From Cytophagales bacterium (GTDB lineage Bacteria; Bacteroidota; Bacteroidia; Cytophagales; 172606-1), in contig JAUJNL010000006.1 in NCBI GenBank assembly GCA_030448185.1, positions 53,059-117,058 of the forward strand: a DNA stretch of 64,000 nt. Direction: 5' to 3'. Position 1 is the first letter of the stretch. Each line of letters starts with the position of its first letter. Of this stretch, positions 19,631-30,063 are shown piece by piece. The translations under genes were made by a program, and so were the position numbers. Under the pieces are notes generated by a model that saw nothing but the letters and a program-made list of their open reading frames with translations, was not told the DNA's origin and did not search any database.

Positions 19631-21113
19631 TTACTTTTGGCGCAAAACTGCCGCGAGGGCATTGCCTTCAAAAGTATTAGCGGTTTCAGCATCGGCATTG
19701 AGTTGAGAGCCGTAAGACACGTAAACACCATGTCCGCCGCAACCTGAGATCTTAGTGTTTTTAACAGAAATGATAGAGTTGTTACCGTACAGGGCGATAG
19801 CTGCCTTTTTGCCAGACAGAATCGTGGTGCTGCCAGCGTGGCTGATCTCCGCGTGTTCAATTACGTTGTTTGAACTGGTAGAGTAGCTCATAATTCCTCT
19901 CCAGAATGGGTGATTACGCTGTACGCCGGTGATCACAATCTTATTGGCCGCAGTACCCTTGGCATTCTGATTAGAATCGCCGTTGTTCGGGTTCATTGCG
20001 TGGCGGGGGACTTGAATAATTGCCCCGGGATGTCGGTTGAGCGCGGGGTCGATGGTGCGGCTAGCCTGTAGGCGGGAAGGCGTTTTGTCGGCAAAGCCAG
20101 GCCATACAATCTCGTCTACCGTATTACCGGTTACCGATGAATTCATGATTTCTACCACGTTACGGCCGTTGTTGCTGGTAAATATACTAGCGGCATCCAG
20201 TTTCGCTACATTGTCAGCATCCAGATAAATACCGGCTTCGGCATTGTCGCTGAACGTTTTTCGCAAAATCCCGCAACACGGTTCCATCAGACAAGTGCAT
20301 ACCAAATCCCCCGCTGAACGCAATCAGGCTGTTTTTGAATACCAGCTGCGATTTGCCTCCGCCAAAGGTAGTTAAGCCGGCTTTTGATCCCACTGAGCAT
20401 ATTCTGGCTACCGGCATAGAGAATTTCTACGTTTTCAAACTCGTTGGCATTGCTGGCCGAGTACACCATGATGCCTTTCCAGTAACCTTTGGTCTTTTCC
20501 ACGCCGGTAAACTTGATTTTCTTATTCGGTTCACCTTTAGCAATGATCAAGCCACCGCCGCTATTTACCGTGAAACTGATGTCTCTGGCGAAAGCAATGA
20601 CTACACCTGGTTTAATGGTTAGTTCGGCATCTACCGTAAGACCCTCGTTCACCACGTAATCGGGCAGATCAGGGCTGGCAATGCGGTCTTCCAATACCGT
20701 CTTTACTTTGATGTCATCTTTTAAAGCCAAAGGTTGGGCGGCAGTAGCTGTAATCATTACTTTATCCTTACTGCTTCCGGCCTTGTTAGAAATAGTCAAT
20801 TCAATTTCATACTCCCCAATCTGGTCGGGTACAAAGGTCGGCTTTGCCGAAGAGGCGTTGGCCAGGTTAATGGTACTGGTGGCCGGTTTTTGGTGAAGGC
20901 CCACTGGTAGTCGAATGGCTTGTTTTCACTGTCTTTAGAGGCACTGCCATCCAGGGTGACCGTTTGACCCAGTTGTGCATTTTGATCGGCACCAGCGTGG
21001 GCAGTAAGGGTGGAAGAAGGCTTATCGTCAGGCTTAACCGGCTCATCGTCTTTTTTACAGCCCGTCACCATAAGGGTTGCTGCGGCAAACAGCCATAGTA
21101 GTCTTTTTAGCAA
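19631..21113 (-). CDS. PKD and beta-helix lipoprotein, reading frame interrupted
   Basis: Lipoprotein with signal peptide and lipobox (LMVTGCKKDDE), probably anchored in the outer membrane. A PKD-like domain follows (AGADQNAQLGQTVTLDGSAS ... DYQWAFT, EYEIELTISNKAGSSKD), then a right-handed parallel beta-helix with short repeating strands (NVEILYAGSQNM, NVIEHAEISHAGSTTIL, KNTKISGCGGHGVYV). The frame is broken near 20875 and 20290; repairing them gives about 490 residues. The N-terminal architecture suggests binding or presentation of ligands at the surface. No catalytic residues are obvious. A terminator follows. Confidence 0.72.
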
Positions 21114-21491
21114 ACATAGTTTTGTAGAGGTTGTGAAGTGTGATTATCTAATGATGCTACAAAACTATCTCCCCAGCGAAGGGATTCATTGTATAAAACC
21201 GACCATTTGAGAGAGGGGTAAGTGCTACATACTGAACGGGCCGCCGTTCTATGAAATTAGACTGAATATCAGCTTACGTTAAGCTTTTAAAATCGACCTT
21301 AAACTTTTTACGCTTGTTCTCCTTCATTCCAGAACTTTTTAGGCATTAAATTTACTATTTACACCTTAACTTGCAGCTCTAAATCTAGACAGCATTATAT
21401 GCGTTGATGACAAATTCCCAATAATTTTCGCTTAGCTGCTTAAAAGACTGAAGTTCCAGTTCTTCACTCCTTTCATCACTCCGTAAATTCA
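21114..21491. other. Divergent intergenic region
   Basis: Between the lipoprotein gene (minus) and cydB (plus). It is AT-rich with no ORF of note. No cydA coding sequence is present here, which matters because cydA normally precedes cydB. It must hold both promoters. Confidence 0.4.
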
Positions 21492-22520
21492 ATGTCTATG
21501 TTTTACATTGTAGTTATCTTCCTTGGTTTATCCCTGCTGATGTACTGCTTGTTTGGCGGAGCTGATTTTGGGCGGGTATTCTGGAAGCATTTACCTCCAA
21601 ACGTTTCCGGGAGAAAGGGGAAAAAATCACGTATCAGGCCATTGGACCAGTATGGGAGGCTAACCATATCTGGCTAATCCTGGTAGTGGTAATTCTGTTT
21701 ATGGGCTTTCCCCGGATCTACGTGGAAGTGTCTACTGCCCTGCATATTCCCCTGACCATTATGCTGATTGGCATTGTACTGCGGGGTTGTTTCTTCACTT
21801 TCCGGCATTACGACGCTATCCGGGACCGGTCACACGACATTTACTCCCGGATTTTTATTTTGTCCAGTATTGGCACTTCTTTATTTCTGGGGATTATTGC
21901 CGGAGCCTTATCTCTCGCAAAATCCGTATTCAATCTCTATCTTTTGCCGACCGGTTTATTTGGCCCTGGTTCAATTACTTCTCTTTGCCGTTGGGCTGTT
22001 TGCCTGCTGTATCTTTGCTTTTCTGGCAGCCGTGTATCTGATCGGTGAGGCCAAAGGCGAACATATCCGGGCTATATTAATAAAGCAGGCGGTCCGGGCT
22101 AATATTGCGACCATCATTGCGGGAGGATTGGTGTTTGTAGCGGCCTACCTGGATGGTTTTGCCCTGATTGATTTACTGATAAACCATCCCTTCGGGGCGG
22201 TTTGTCTGGCTCTGGCTACGCTTTCCATTCCGGTGTTGTGGTATTGCCTGAATCTCGGACAAGTACTCATGCCTCGGTTACTGGCTGGTTTTCAGGTATG
22301 CCTGATTTTGGTAGCCTGGTTGTGGATTCAGTTTCCGGTAGTCGTTAAAATTGCGGATGCCGAACACCTTACGCTGCAAAATTCCCGGGCTCCGGAAGCG
22401 ACTATTTACGTACTCGGGTGGGCACTGGTGGTTGGGTCCGGTTTGATTTTGCCCGCCTTGTTCTACTTGCTGAAATCCTTTAAAGGAAATGTACCCTTGC
22501 AGGCTGAGCCGCATCACTAG
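21492..22520 (+). CDS. cydB: Cytochrome bd ubiquinol oxidase subunit II, reading frame interrupted
   Basis: Membrane subunit II of the bd-type quinol oxidase, which reduces oxygen at high affinity. The N-terminus MSMFYIVVIFLGLSLLMYCLFGGADFG has the family GGADFG, then GPVWEANHIWLILVVVILF, the loop with ALHIPLTIMLIGIVLRG and FRHYDA, and the later helices FLAAVYLIGEAKGE and RANIATIIAGGLVFVAAY. The length of about 343 residues is right. The frame breaks near 21570, 21650 and 21930. Subunit I (cydA), needed for heme and quinol sites, is absent from the window. Confidence 0.8.
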
Positions 22521-22579
22521 ACTAGCTGGATTACGCAACAAATTCCGATCATGGCTACTCCCAACCGGTTATGATTCCG

Positions 22580-23805
22580 TCAAAGTCTGGCGGCCATTAA
22601 CAGATTAAGGTCTTTGTGTTTCATATTAAACTTACGGGCAATAGGTGCGTTAGTAAGGCTGCCTTTGTAAGAATACACGCCCCGCATAAACCATTTATTC
22701 TTAAAAATCATCTCATCAATGCCGCCCGAATTACCGATTTCAATAATAAAAGGCATGAAAATATGACTGAGAGCCGTATGGTGCTGTACGAGCTACCTGG
22801 CGGCAATATTGGGGACGCAATAATGAATTACGCCGTACTTCTTGAAAGTGGGATTTTTATGAGTAGTGATTTCGGATGTTTCAAAGCAGCCGCCCTGGTC
22901 AATACTCACGTCAATAATGACTGAATCAGGTTTCATGCTGGCAATCATCTCTTCCGTTACAATACATGGACTGCGGCCATCCTCGGCCCGGATGGCACCA
23001 ATGACTACGTCAGCCCGGCTGATGTTTTCGCCCATGACATTGGGATCAATTGTGGAAGTATATACCTGCTGACCGAGTACGTATTTCAGCCGCCGTAGCC
23101 GATAAATGTGCTTGTCAAAAATTTTGATTTCGGCTCCTAAACCCAGAGCCGTACGGGCGGCATACTCCGCCACCGTACCCGAACCCAAGATGACTACCTG
23201 CGTAGGGGGCACACCGGTGATGCCTCCTAAAATAATGCCTCTCCCGCTGTTAGCGGTATTGAGAAACTCGGCCGCAATGAGCATCACCGTGTTGCCGGCA
23301 ATTTCACTCATGGCTCTTACGACTGGCATACCACCAACCTTATCCTGAATCAGTTCGAAGGCAACCGCAATCAGTTTTTTTTCATTGATTGCCTTAATGT
23401 ATTCCGGGGTAAGCGTTGCCGTGCAGGGCCGACATGATCGTTTTGCCCGGCTTCATATACCCGATCTCTTCCAGCGTGGGGGTTCCACCTTGAGCACAAT
23501 ATCGGCTTCAAAAGCTTCTTTAGCTGAATACACAATGACAGCGCCGCATCGCTGTATTCCCGGTCCGAAAATTTAGCCGTATCTCCGGCTCCGGTTTCCA
23601 CGCAGACCCGGTGCCCGTTTCGTGCCAGGATGGAAGTAGCTTCGGGCGTAAGCACCAGCCAGGCTTTCGTCTTCGCTTTGTTCTTTAGGAATGCCAATCA
23701 GCAGTTGTTGGATGCTGGTTTTAACCTCCATCAGCTTTTCCTGAGGAGAGAGATTGTTTGGGTAGCCAGTTGTTTGGTTTCCGCTTGCAGCTTGCTGCTA
23801 CTCAT
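22580..23805 (-). CDS. ald: Alanine dehydrogenase, reading frame interrupted
   Basis: NAD-dependent oxidative deamination of L-alanine to pyruvate and ammonia. Seen pieces: MSSSKLQAETKQLA at the start, IGIPKEQ, LTPEATSILARNGH, FSDREYSDAA, LKVEPPT, then the Rossmann part TQVVILGSGTVAEYAARTALGLGAEIKIFD, the VVIGAI segment and VIIDVSIDQGGCFETSE, and HYCVPNIAAR. The extended C-terminus (PFIIEIGNSGGIDEMI ... HKDLNLLMAARL) is typical of Bacteroidota. The frame breaks near 23730, 23660, 23560, 23480, 23395, 22785 and 22770. About 408 residues when repaired. tsaE and porX lie upstream on the same strand. Confidence 0.8.
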
Positions 23806-23811
23806 GCTTGC

Positions 23812-24276
23812 TCAGTTGTAAGTACGCCCATTCTGACCTTCTAAATTAATACTTATTTTCAAATAACGGTCAGGAAGCAAGTTAGGAATTTTACCCGGCC
23901 ACTCAATAAAACAATAGTTACCGGATTCAAAATACTCTTCAACCCCGATATCCAGCGCCTCTTCTTCATTTTTGATCCGGTAAAAATCGAAATGGTAACA
24001 TTTTTTCGCCCTTATCGGTCAGGTATTCATTAACCAGACTGAAGGTCGGACTTTGCACCATCCTTCACGCCCAGCAGCTGACAGATGGCCTTGACAAAAG
24101 TAGTCTTACCGGCTCCCATGTCCCCCTCCAGAATCCAGGTTTTGTGACCGTCGGCCAGCCGAAGCACTAACTTTGCTACAAAGGCGAGTTCCTGCAGGGA
24201 ACCATAAGTGGCGAGAAGTAGGGCTGCATTGGTAATACGGCGGTAATGGTTTGGCTTAAAACTTCTTCACGCAAAT
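23812..24276 (-). CDS. tsaE: TsaE, tRNA t6A synthesis ATPase, reading frame interrupted
   Basis: Cytoplasmic ATPase of the TsaB-TsaD-TsaE complex that makes N6-threonylcarbamoyladenosine at position 37 of ANN-decoding tRNAs. Walker A GDMGAGKTTFVKAICQLLGV is clear, preceded by FVAKLVLRLADGHKTWILE. After breaks near 24040 and 24000 come the YHFDFYRI-type segment, EEALDIGVEEYFESGNYCFIEWPGKIPNLLPD and the end GRTYN. A start codon is not obvious (TTG near 24276 fits). Essential in many bacteria, so real inactivation is unlikely. Stop 23812 is 6 bp before the ald start. Confidence 0.72.
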
Positions 24277-24301
24277 CTGCACAACAACGGGCAGATTTGC
24301 G
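24270..24301. repeat. Perfect 11-bp inverted repeat at the 5' end of tsaE
   Basis: CGCAAATCTGC (24270-24280) pairs exactly with GCAGATTTGCG (24291-24301) across a 10-base loop. It covers the start region of tsaE and is 99 bp beyond the porX stop. It is not followed by a T run on the minus strand, so it could be a leader hairpin or operator rather than a terminator. Confidence 0.5.
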
Positions 24302-24399
24302 GAAACAATTAAGATTCTGTCTGTAACAGGCTGAAAAATAACTTAAAAAAACCGTTAAACCTCACGATGTCTTTGGCGAAAGACTCATTAACGGAATAA

Positions 24400-25918
24400 T
24401 CATTTCTTCCAGCGATACCCCCCGTGTTGGAAAGTGTCCTTATAGTAATTTACGTAGTAATTATAGTTATTCGGATACGCGAAGAAATAATCTTCAATCG
24501 TGAATACGTAAGCAGTGGAGACGTTAAGCTTCGGCAGGAAAAACTGTTCCGGCTTCCGGACTACCAGTACATCATCATCGTCAAAGCCGAGATTTTTGCC
24601 TTGTTTGTACCGGAGATTGGTGTTGGTGTTTTTGTCACCAATAATTTTAAAAGCCGTTTCACCCGGATCGTGCCGTGGTCCGTGGTAATGACCACCTTTA
24701 CTTTTATCGGACAGGCGTCTTAATAACTCCAGTAACGGGGAGTGCATGACCCAGGAACGTGTAATAGACCGGTAGGCTGATTCATCGGGAGCCAGTTCGC
24801 GGATCATGGCCATATCCGTGCGGGCATGCGAAAGCATATCCACGAAGTTGTACACGATAACATTAAACTGGTTGGTCATCAGGTTATTGAGCGAATCCAC
24901 CAATGATTTCCCCTGATTGATATTAATAATCTTGTGGTAAGACATTTTGGCATCGATGCGGGCTTTTTTGCATTTGCCGCTGCAAAAACTGTTCTTCACT
25001 GTTATTTTTACCTTCCTCTTCATCATCGTTCACCCACAAGTCGGGGTGGTACTTCTCCATCTCACTGGGCAGCATTCCGGGAGAAAATGGCGTTCCGGGC
25101 AAAGGCAGTAGTGGTGGGCAGGATGGAATAATAAACCGACTCTTCGTCCACATTGTAGTAATCTGAGAGAATTTCCTCCAGGATCTTCCACTGATCATAC
25201 CGGAGATTATCGATCAGGAAAAAGAATACCGGATCCTGGCCTTCCAGCAAGGGAAACACCTTTTTTTTCATCATTTGATGCGAAAGCAAAGGTTTTTCGG
25301 CTTTGGGATCGTTGAGCCAATCCTCGTAACTCTCCATAATAAACTTGGCGAAGTTGGAGTTAGCTTCACTTTTCTGCATGTCCAGTACATCAGCCATGCT
25401 CTTATTTTCGGCCCGGTCGAGTTCCAATTCCCAAAATATCGCTTTTTTTATATATATCCGCCCATTCTTCGTGTCCGATCCGGTCGTTGTAGGCCATGGC
25501 AATGTTGCGGAAATCCTGCTGGTAGCCCTGAGTGGTTTTTTCGGTAACAGGCGCTTATTATCCAGAATTTTCTTGACTGAAAGTAAAATCTGATTGGGAT
25601 TCAGGGGGCTTAATCAGGTAATCGGCAATTTTAGCCCCGATGGCCTCCTCCATAATGTGTTCCTCCTCACTCTTGGTAATCATCACGACCGGCATACTGG
25701 GTTTGGCCGCTTTGATCTGGCCAGGGTTTCCAGTCCGGTCATACCCGGCATATTTTCATCAGGAAAACAATATCGAAATTTTGCTCGTTGCATTTATCTA
25801 ATGCATCAGCCCCACTATTCACTGGTGTGACGTCGTAGCCCTTGTTGGTCAGAAATAAAATATGTGGCTTGAGCAGATCAATTTCGTCATCAGCCCAGAG
25901 TATGGAATATCTTTGCAT
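24400..25918 (-). CDS. porX: PorX-like response regulator with PglZ domain, reading frame interrupted
   Basis: Response regulator of the PorX type, which with kinase PorY controls type IX secretion in Bacteroidota. It starts [20 protein letters not shown], has the receiver with Asp in FDIVFL-DENMPG (broken), [32 protein letters not shown], and then a PglZ/alkaline-phosphatase-like domain ([80 protein letters not shown] ending). About 506 residues when repaired; breaks lie near 25750, 25710, 25590, 25440, 25070, 24960 and 24700. Divergent from the HD hydrolase gene. Confidence 0.82.
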
Positions 25919-26135
25919 AGTTATAAGATGGTTTTGAGTTGATTTTCAATTAAGATAAAAAGTTTATCTCTTTGAAATACTATTGTATGGCCAGGCAAAA
26001 GTTCGATTAAGTAACGAATGAATTACATAAGTTATACTTGCCCGCCAAGCCTGCCTTTGACAAGAAGGTTCTGGCCTAGTAAAAAACGGCCGGAAATTAT
26101 AGCACAACCCTTTGTAAGCTCAATTAGTCAGCGTT

Positions 26136-27361
26136 TTGAACAAGCGAAAATTATTTAATGACCCGGTATACGGGTTTGTTAACATTTACAGTGATTTAAT
26201 ATTTGATATCATTGAGCAGCCGCTGTTTCAGCGGTTGAGGCGGATCAACAAATGGGATTGGCTGATTTTGTCTATCCGGGGGCCTTACGCCACCGTTTTC
26301 ATCTTGCACTGAGGCCATGCACCTGATGGGAGTAACCCCTGGATTCGCTGTGCGCCAAGGGACACGAAGTTACTGAAAAAGAATACGAAGCCGCATTGAT
26401 TGCCATTCTCCTGCCTGATGTGGGTCATGGCCCATTTTCGCATGCCCTCGAAAACAGCATTATGACCGGTATCCGGCACGAAACCCTCTCCTATTTACTG
26501 ATGCAACGGCTCAACCGGCAACTCGGCGGCCAGCTGGAGATGGCGCTGCAGATGTTCAACGGTACGTACCCGCGTAAATTTTTCTGTCAGTTGATTGCCA
26601 GTCAATTAGATATTGACCGGCTTGATTACCTCAACCGCGACTCCTTTTTCACGGGTGTTTCCGAAGGGACTATCGGAGCTGACCGGATTATCAAAATGCT
26701 CGACATTATCAATGACCGGCTGGTGGTGGAAGAAAAAGGCATCTACAGTATTGAAAATTTCCTGCAGGCCCGGCGGCTAATGTACTGGCAGGTGTATTTA
26801 CATAAAACCACTATTAGCGCCGAAATGATGCTGGTAGCCGTCATCCGGCGGGCCCGGCAATTACTCCAGGGGGGCCAGGAAGTGCCTGCGACACCAGACC
26901 TTCACCTTTTTATCCGGCAGGAAGTGCGGATTGAAGATTTTGAGCGGGATGAAAGCTACCTGGAGGCCTTTGTTCAGTTGGACGACTCTGACATCTGGAA
27001 TGCCCTTAAAATGTGGACCCGCCATCCCGACCGGGTGCTGTCCGGAATCAGTCGCATGCTGCTTGAAAGAAAACTCTTCAAAATCACTTTGTCACCCGAC
27101 AAACCGGAAAAAATATTTCTGAAGGAGATAAAAGAGCATCTGCGGCACGATTTCGGCTTGAAAAATGAGGAACTACCCTACTTTCTGATTCAGGGGTCCA
27201 CTACGAATGCAGCTTACTTGACTAAAGGAGACCGGATAGACGTACTGACCAAGAAAGGAAAGGTAATGGATATTGCGGAAGCTTCTGACTTGCCCAATAT
27301 TAAGGCAATGAGTAAACTGGTAAAAAAATACTATGTCTGCTGGCCCCGGCAAATGGTCTGA
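26136..27361 (+). CDS. HD domain protein (dGTPase-like), reading frame interrupted at 5' end
   Basis: Metal-dependent phosphohydrolase fold of the HD superfamily. The N-terminal part LNKRKLFNDPVYGFVNIYSDLIFDIIE and FQRLRRI precede the HD core: FVYPGALRHRFHLAL (the first His region), then AILLPDVGHGPFSHALEN (the HD doublet appears as DVGHGPFSH). LDIDRLDYLNRDSFFTGVSEG is a conserved segment of this YdhJ-like group. The C-terminal about 150 residues are helical, with no family name I can give. Breaks near 26255, 26305 and 26340; from 26396 on it is intact. Start TTG at 26136 is by similarity of sequence, not certain. It precedes lpxD by 120 bp. Confidence 0.78.
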
Positions 27362-27481
27362 GTATTCCCGAAACAACCAAGCAAAACGGTACTTTCGCAT
27401 ACAGATTCTAAAAACAGCTATTGCTTTAACAAGTTATTAAGAGCGGTTCTAACAAAGCAAATTATTCCTTTATTTTACAAC

Positions 27482-28546
27482 ATGGAATTAACTGTTGATC
27501 AGATAGCCGGGTTGCTAAATGGTAAAGTAAAGGGAGATGGTTCCCTGCGCGTAAACCGGCTGGCAAAAATTGAAGAAGCTACTCCCGGCTCTTTATCATT
27601 TTTATCCAATACCAAGTACGAGCCCTTTTTATACAACACCAAAGCGTCAGCGGTGCTGGTTGGGGAGCAGTTTGAGCCCAAAAAGCCTTACGCCACCACG
27701 CTGATCCACGTAAATGACCCCTATTCCGCCTTAACCGTGTTGCTGGAAGCGTATAATAACCAGAAGCTGCAGAATAAAAATGGGGTAGAGCAGCCTTCGT
27801 TTATGGCCGAAAGTGCGCAAATTGGCCAAAATGGATACCGGGGAGCATTTTCCTATATCGGCAACGGCTGCATTATCGGGGACAATGTAAAAATATATCC
27901 TCATGTATTTATTGGCGACAATGTCCGGATCGGAAATGACTCCATTATTTACGCTGGCGTAAAGATTTACGAAGATACGGTAATTGGGAATCGCTGCGTC
28001 ATTCACGCCGGTTCGGTAATCGGAAGTGATGGGTTTGGCTTTGCCCCCCAGCCGGACGGCTCCTATCGCACGATTCCGCAGGTGGGTAACGTAATAATTG
28101 AAGACGAGGTAAGTATCGGAGCCAATACGGTAATCGATTGTGCCACGATGGGATCAACTATTATTCGCAAAGGGGTGAAACTGGATAATCTGATTCAGAT
28201 TGCCCATAATGTTGAAATCGGAAGAAATACCGTGATGGCCGCGCAATCCGGTGTATCCGGTTCAACTAAAATCGGGGAAAATTGTGTCATTGCCGGACAG
28301 GTCGGGATTATTGGTCATCTGACACTGGCCAATGGCACCAAAGTTGGGGCTCAATCGGGTGTAAGTAAATCAGTTACCAAGGAAGGCCTCAGTCTTTTTG
28401 GTTCGCCAGCCTTCAATTATAAAGACAACCTGAAGTCCTTGTCCGACTTCCGGCATCTGCCTCAACTGCAAAAGCGGGGGGAAGATTTAGAAAAAATACT
28501 AAATTTGCCCGGAATGCAGAAGCAGGATTCAAGGAATCAGGAGTAA
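27482..28546 (+). CDS. lpxD: UDP-3-O-(3-hydroxyacyl)glucosamine N-acyltransferase
   Basis: Third step of lipid A synthesis: transfers a 3-hydroxyacyl chain from ACP to the 2-amino group of UDP-3-O-acylglucosamine. 354 residues. An N-terminal uridine-binding domain (about 1-100) is followed by a left-handed beta helix of hexapeptide repeats (IGDNVKIYPHVFIGDNVRIGNDS, IGENCVIAGQVGIIGH). Catalytic His lies in LIQIAHNVEIG. The conserved GSDGFGFAP loop is present. First gene of lpxD-lpxC/fabZ-lpxA, with 119 bp to the next gene. Clean frame. Confidence 0.95.
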   Translation: MELTVDQIAGLLNGKVKGDGSLRVNRLAKIEEATPGSLSFLSNTKYEPFLYNTKASAVLVGEQFEPKKPYATTLIHVNDPYSALTVLLEAYNNQKLQNKNGVEQPSFMAESAQIGQNGYRGAFSYIGNGCIIGDNVKIYPHVFIGDNVRIGNDSIIYAGVKIYEDTVIGNRCVIHAGSVIGSDGFGFAPQPDGSYRTIPQVGNVIIEDEVSIGANTVIDCATMGSTIIRKGVKLDNLIQIAHNVEIGRNTVMAAQSGVSGSTKIGENCVIAGQVGIIGHLTLANGTKVGAQSGVSKSVTKEGLSLFGSPAFNYKDNLKSLSDFRHLPQLQKRGEDLEKILNLPGMQKQDSRNQE

Positions 28547-28665
28547 GCTGGTAAAATTTATCTAAGGCTTAACGCCTAAAAATTGGGTTATTTTGACCGA
28601 TAGCAGTTTTTTGTTCTCATTATCCTTGTCCCAGTCCCTTCCTGTTTTCTCAATACTTTTACAGG

Positions 28666-30063
28666 ATGAATATTAAGCAGCACACCATTAAAAAGGCGGT
28701 CACGGTTTCGGGGGTAGGCTTACATACCGGGGTTCCCGTGAACATGACCTTTCTGCCGGCTAAACCGGGTCACGGATATAAGTTTCAGCGCGTTGACATG
28801 GAAGGACAGCCGATAGTGGATGCTGATGTGGACAATGTAGTAGATTTGTCGCGGGGTACCACTATCGAACAAAGCGGCGCCCGGATTAATACGGTAGAGC
28901 ATACGCTGGCAGCGCTGGTCGGACTCGAAATTGACAATGTGCTGATCCAGTTGGACGGCCCGGAACCTCCTATTATGGATGGCAGCTCCATTAAATTTGT
29001 AGAAGTACTGGAATCTGCTGGTCTGGAAGAACAGAATGCCCTTCGCAATTATTATGAGATTCCGGAGGAAATCAGATACCGCGACAAGGAACGCAATGTA
29101 GAAATAGCAGCCCTGCCCCTGGATGATTACCGGGTCACCGTAATGGTGGACTACAATTCACCGGTATTAGGTAGCCAACACGCTTCCCTGACGGATATCA
29201 AACAATTTCCCCGGGAAATAGCTGCTTGTCGCACCTTCTGCTTCCTGCACGAACTGGAGATGTTGCATAAAGCCAACTTGATTAAGGGGGGCGATCTGAA
29301 TAATGCCATTGTAATTGTAGACCGCGTGATTCAGGACAACGAACTTGACTACCTGGCGGGTTTGTTTAACCGGCCCAAAGTAGAAGTCAAAAAGGAAGGC
29401 ATCCTGAATAATGTAGAGTTGCGGTACAAAAACGAACCGGCGAGGCATAAGCTACTTGATCTAATCGGTGACCTGGCCCTGGCCGGAAGACCACTGAAAG
29501 CACAGATATTGGCAGCACGGCCCGGGCACGCGGCTAATGTCGCCTTTGCCCGGAAAATCAAACGGAAGATGGAGGAAACTTCGGCCAAGAGCCATATTCC
29601 ATCCTATGATCCTAAACTACCGCCTGTACTCGATATCAAAGATATCTCCCGGATATTGCCCCACCGCTACCCTTTCCAGTTAGTAGACAAAATCTTCTAT
29701 ATGGATGAGAGTACCGTGGCCGGAGTTAAAAATGTAACGATCAACGAACCGTTCTTTATGGGGCATTTCCCCGGCAATCCCGTGTTTCCCGGCGTCTTTC
29801 AGATTGAAGCAATGGCGCAGACCGGTGGGATTCTGGTGCTGAGTTCGGTGCCGGACCCGGAAAATTACTGGACTTATTTTTTGAGCATTGAAAATTGCCG
29901 TTTCAGAAAAATGGTTTTTCCCGGTGATACAATTATTTTTAAGTGTGAACTGCTGGCCCCGATAAAAAGAGGGATTGCTAAGATGCACGGACAGGCATTT
30001 GTGGCCGGAAACCTGGTATGTGAAGCAGTGTTGTCAGCAAGTATCGTAAGAAAAAACAAATGA
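28666..30063 (+). CDS. lpxC/fabZ: Bifunctional LpxC deacetylase / FabZ dehydratase
   Basis: Fusion of two enzymes, a Bacteroidota hallmark, 465 residues. Residues 1 to about 310 are LpxC, the zinc deacetylase that commits UDP-3-O-acyl-GlcNAc to lipid A. Zinc ligands are in TVEHTLAAL and HKLLDLIGD, with the catalytic His in RPGHAANVAFA. Residues about 320-465 are FabZ, 3-hydroxyacyl-ACP dehydratase, with catalytic His in ILPHRYPFQLVD and Glu in FPGVFQIEAMAQTGG. The stop overlaps the lpxA start by 4 bp (ATGA), so translation is coupled. Confidence 0.97.
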   Translation: MNIKQHTIKKAVTVSGVGLHTGVPVNMTFLPAKPGHGYKFQRVDMEGQPIVDADVDNVVDLSRGTTIEQSGARINTVEHTLAALVGLEIDNVLIQLDGPEPPIMDGSSIKFVEVLESAGLEEQNALRNYYEIPEEIRYRDKERNVEIAALPLDDYRVTVMVDYNSPVLGSQHASLTDIKQFPREIAACRTFCFLHELEMLHKANLIKGGDLNNAIVIVDRVIQDNELDYLAGLFNRPKVEVKKEGILNNVELRYKNEPARHKLLDLIGDLALAGRPLKAQILAARPGHAANVAFARKIKRKMEETSAKSHIPSYDPKLPPVLDIKDISRILPHRYPFQLVDKIFYMDESTVAGVKNVTINEPFFMGHFPGNPVFPGVFQIEAMAQTGGILVLSSVPDPENYWTYFLSIENCRFRKMVFPGDTIIFKCELLAPIKRGIAKMHGQAFVAGNLVCEAVLSASIVRKNK

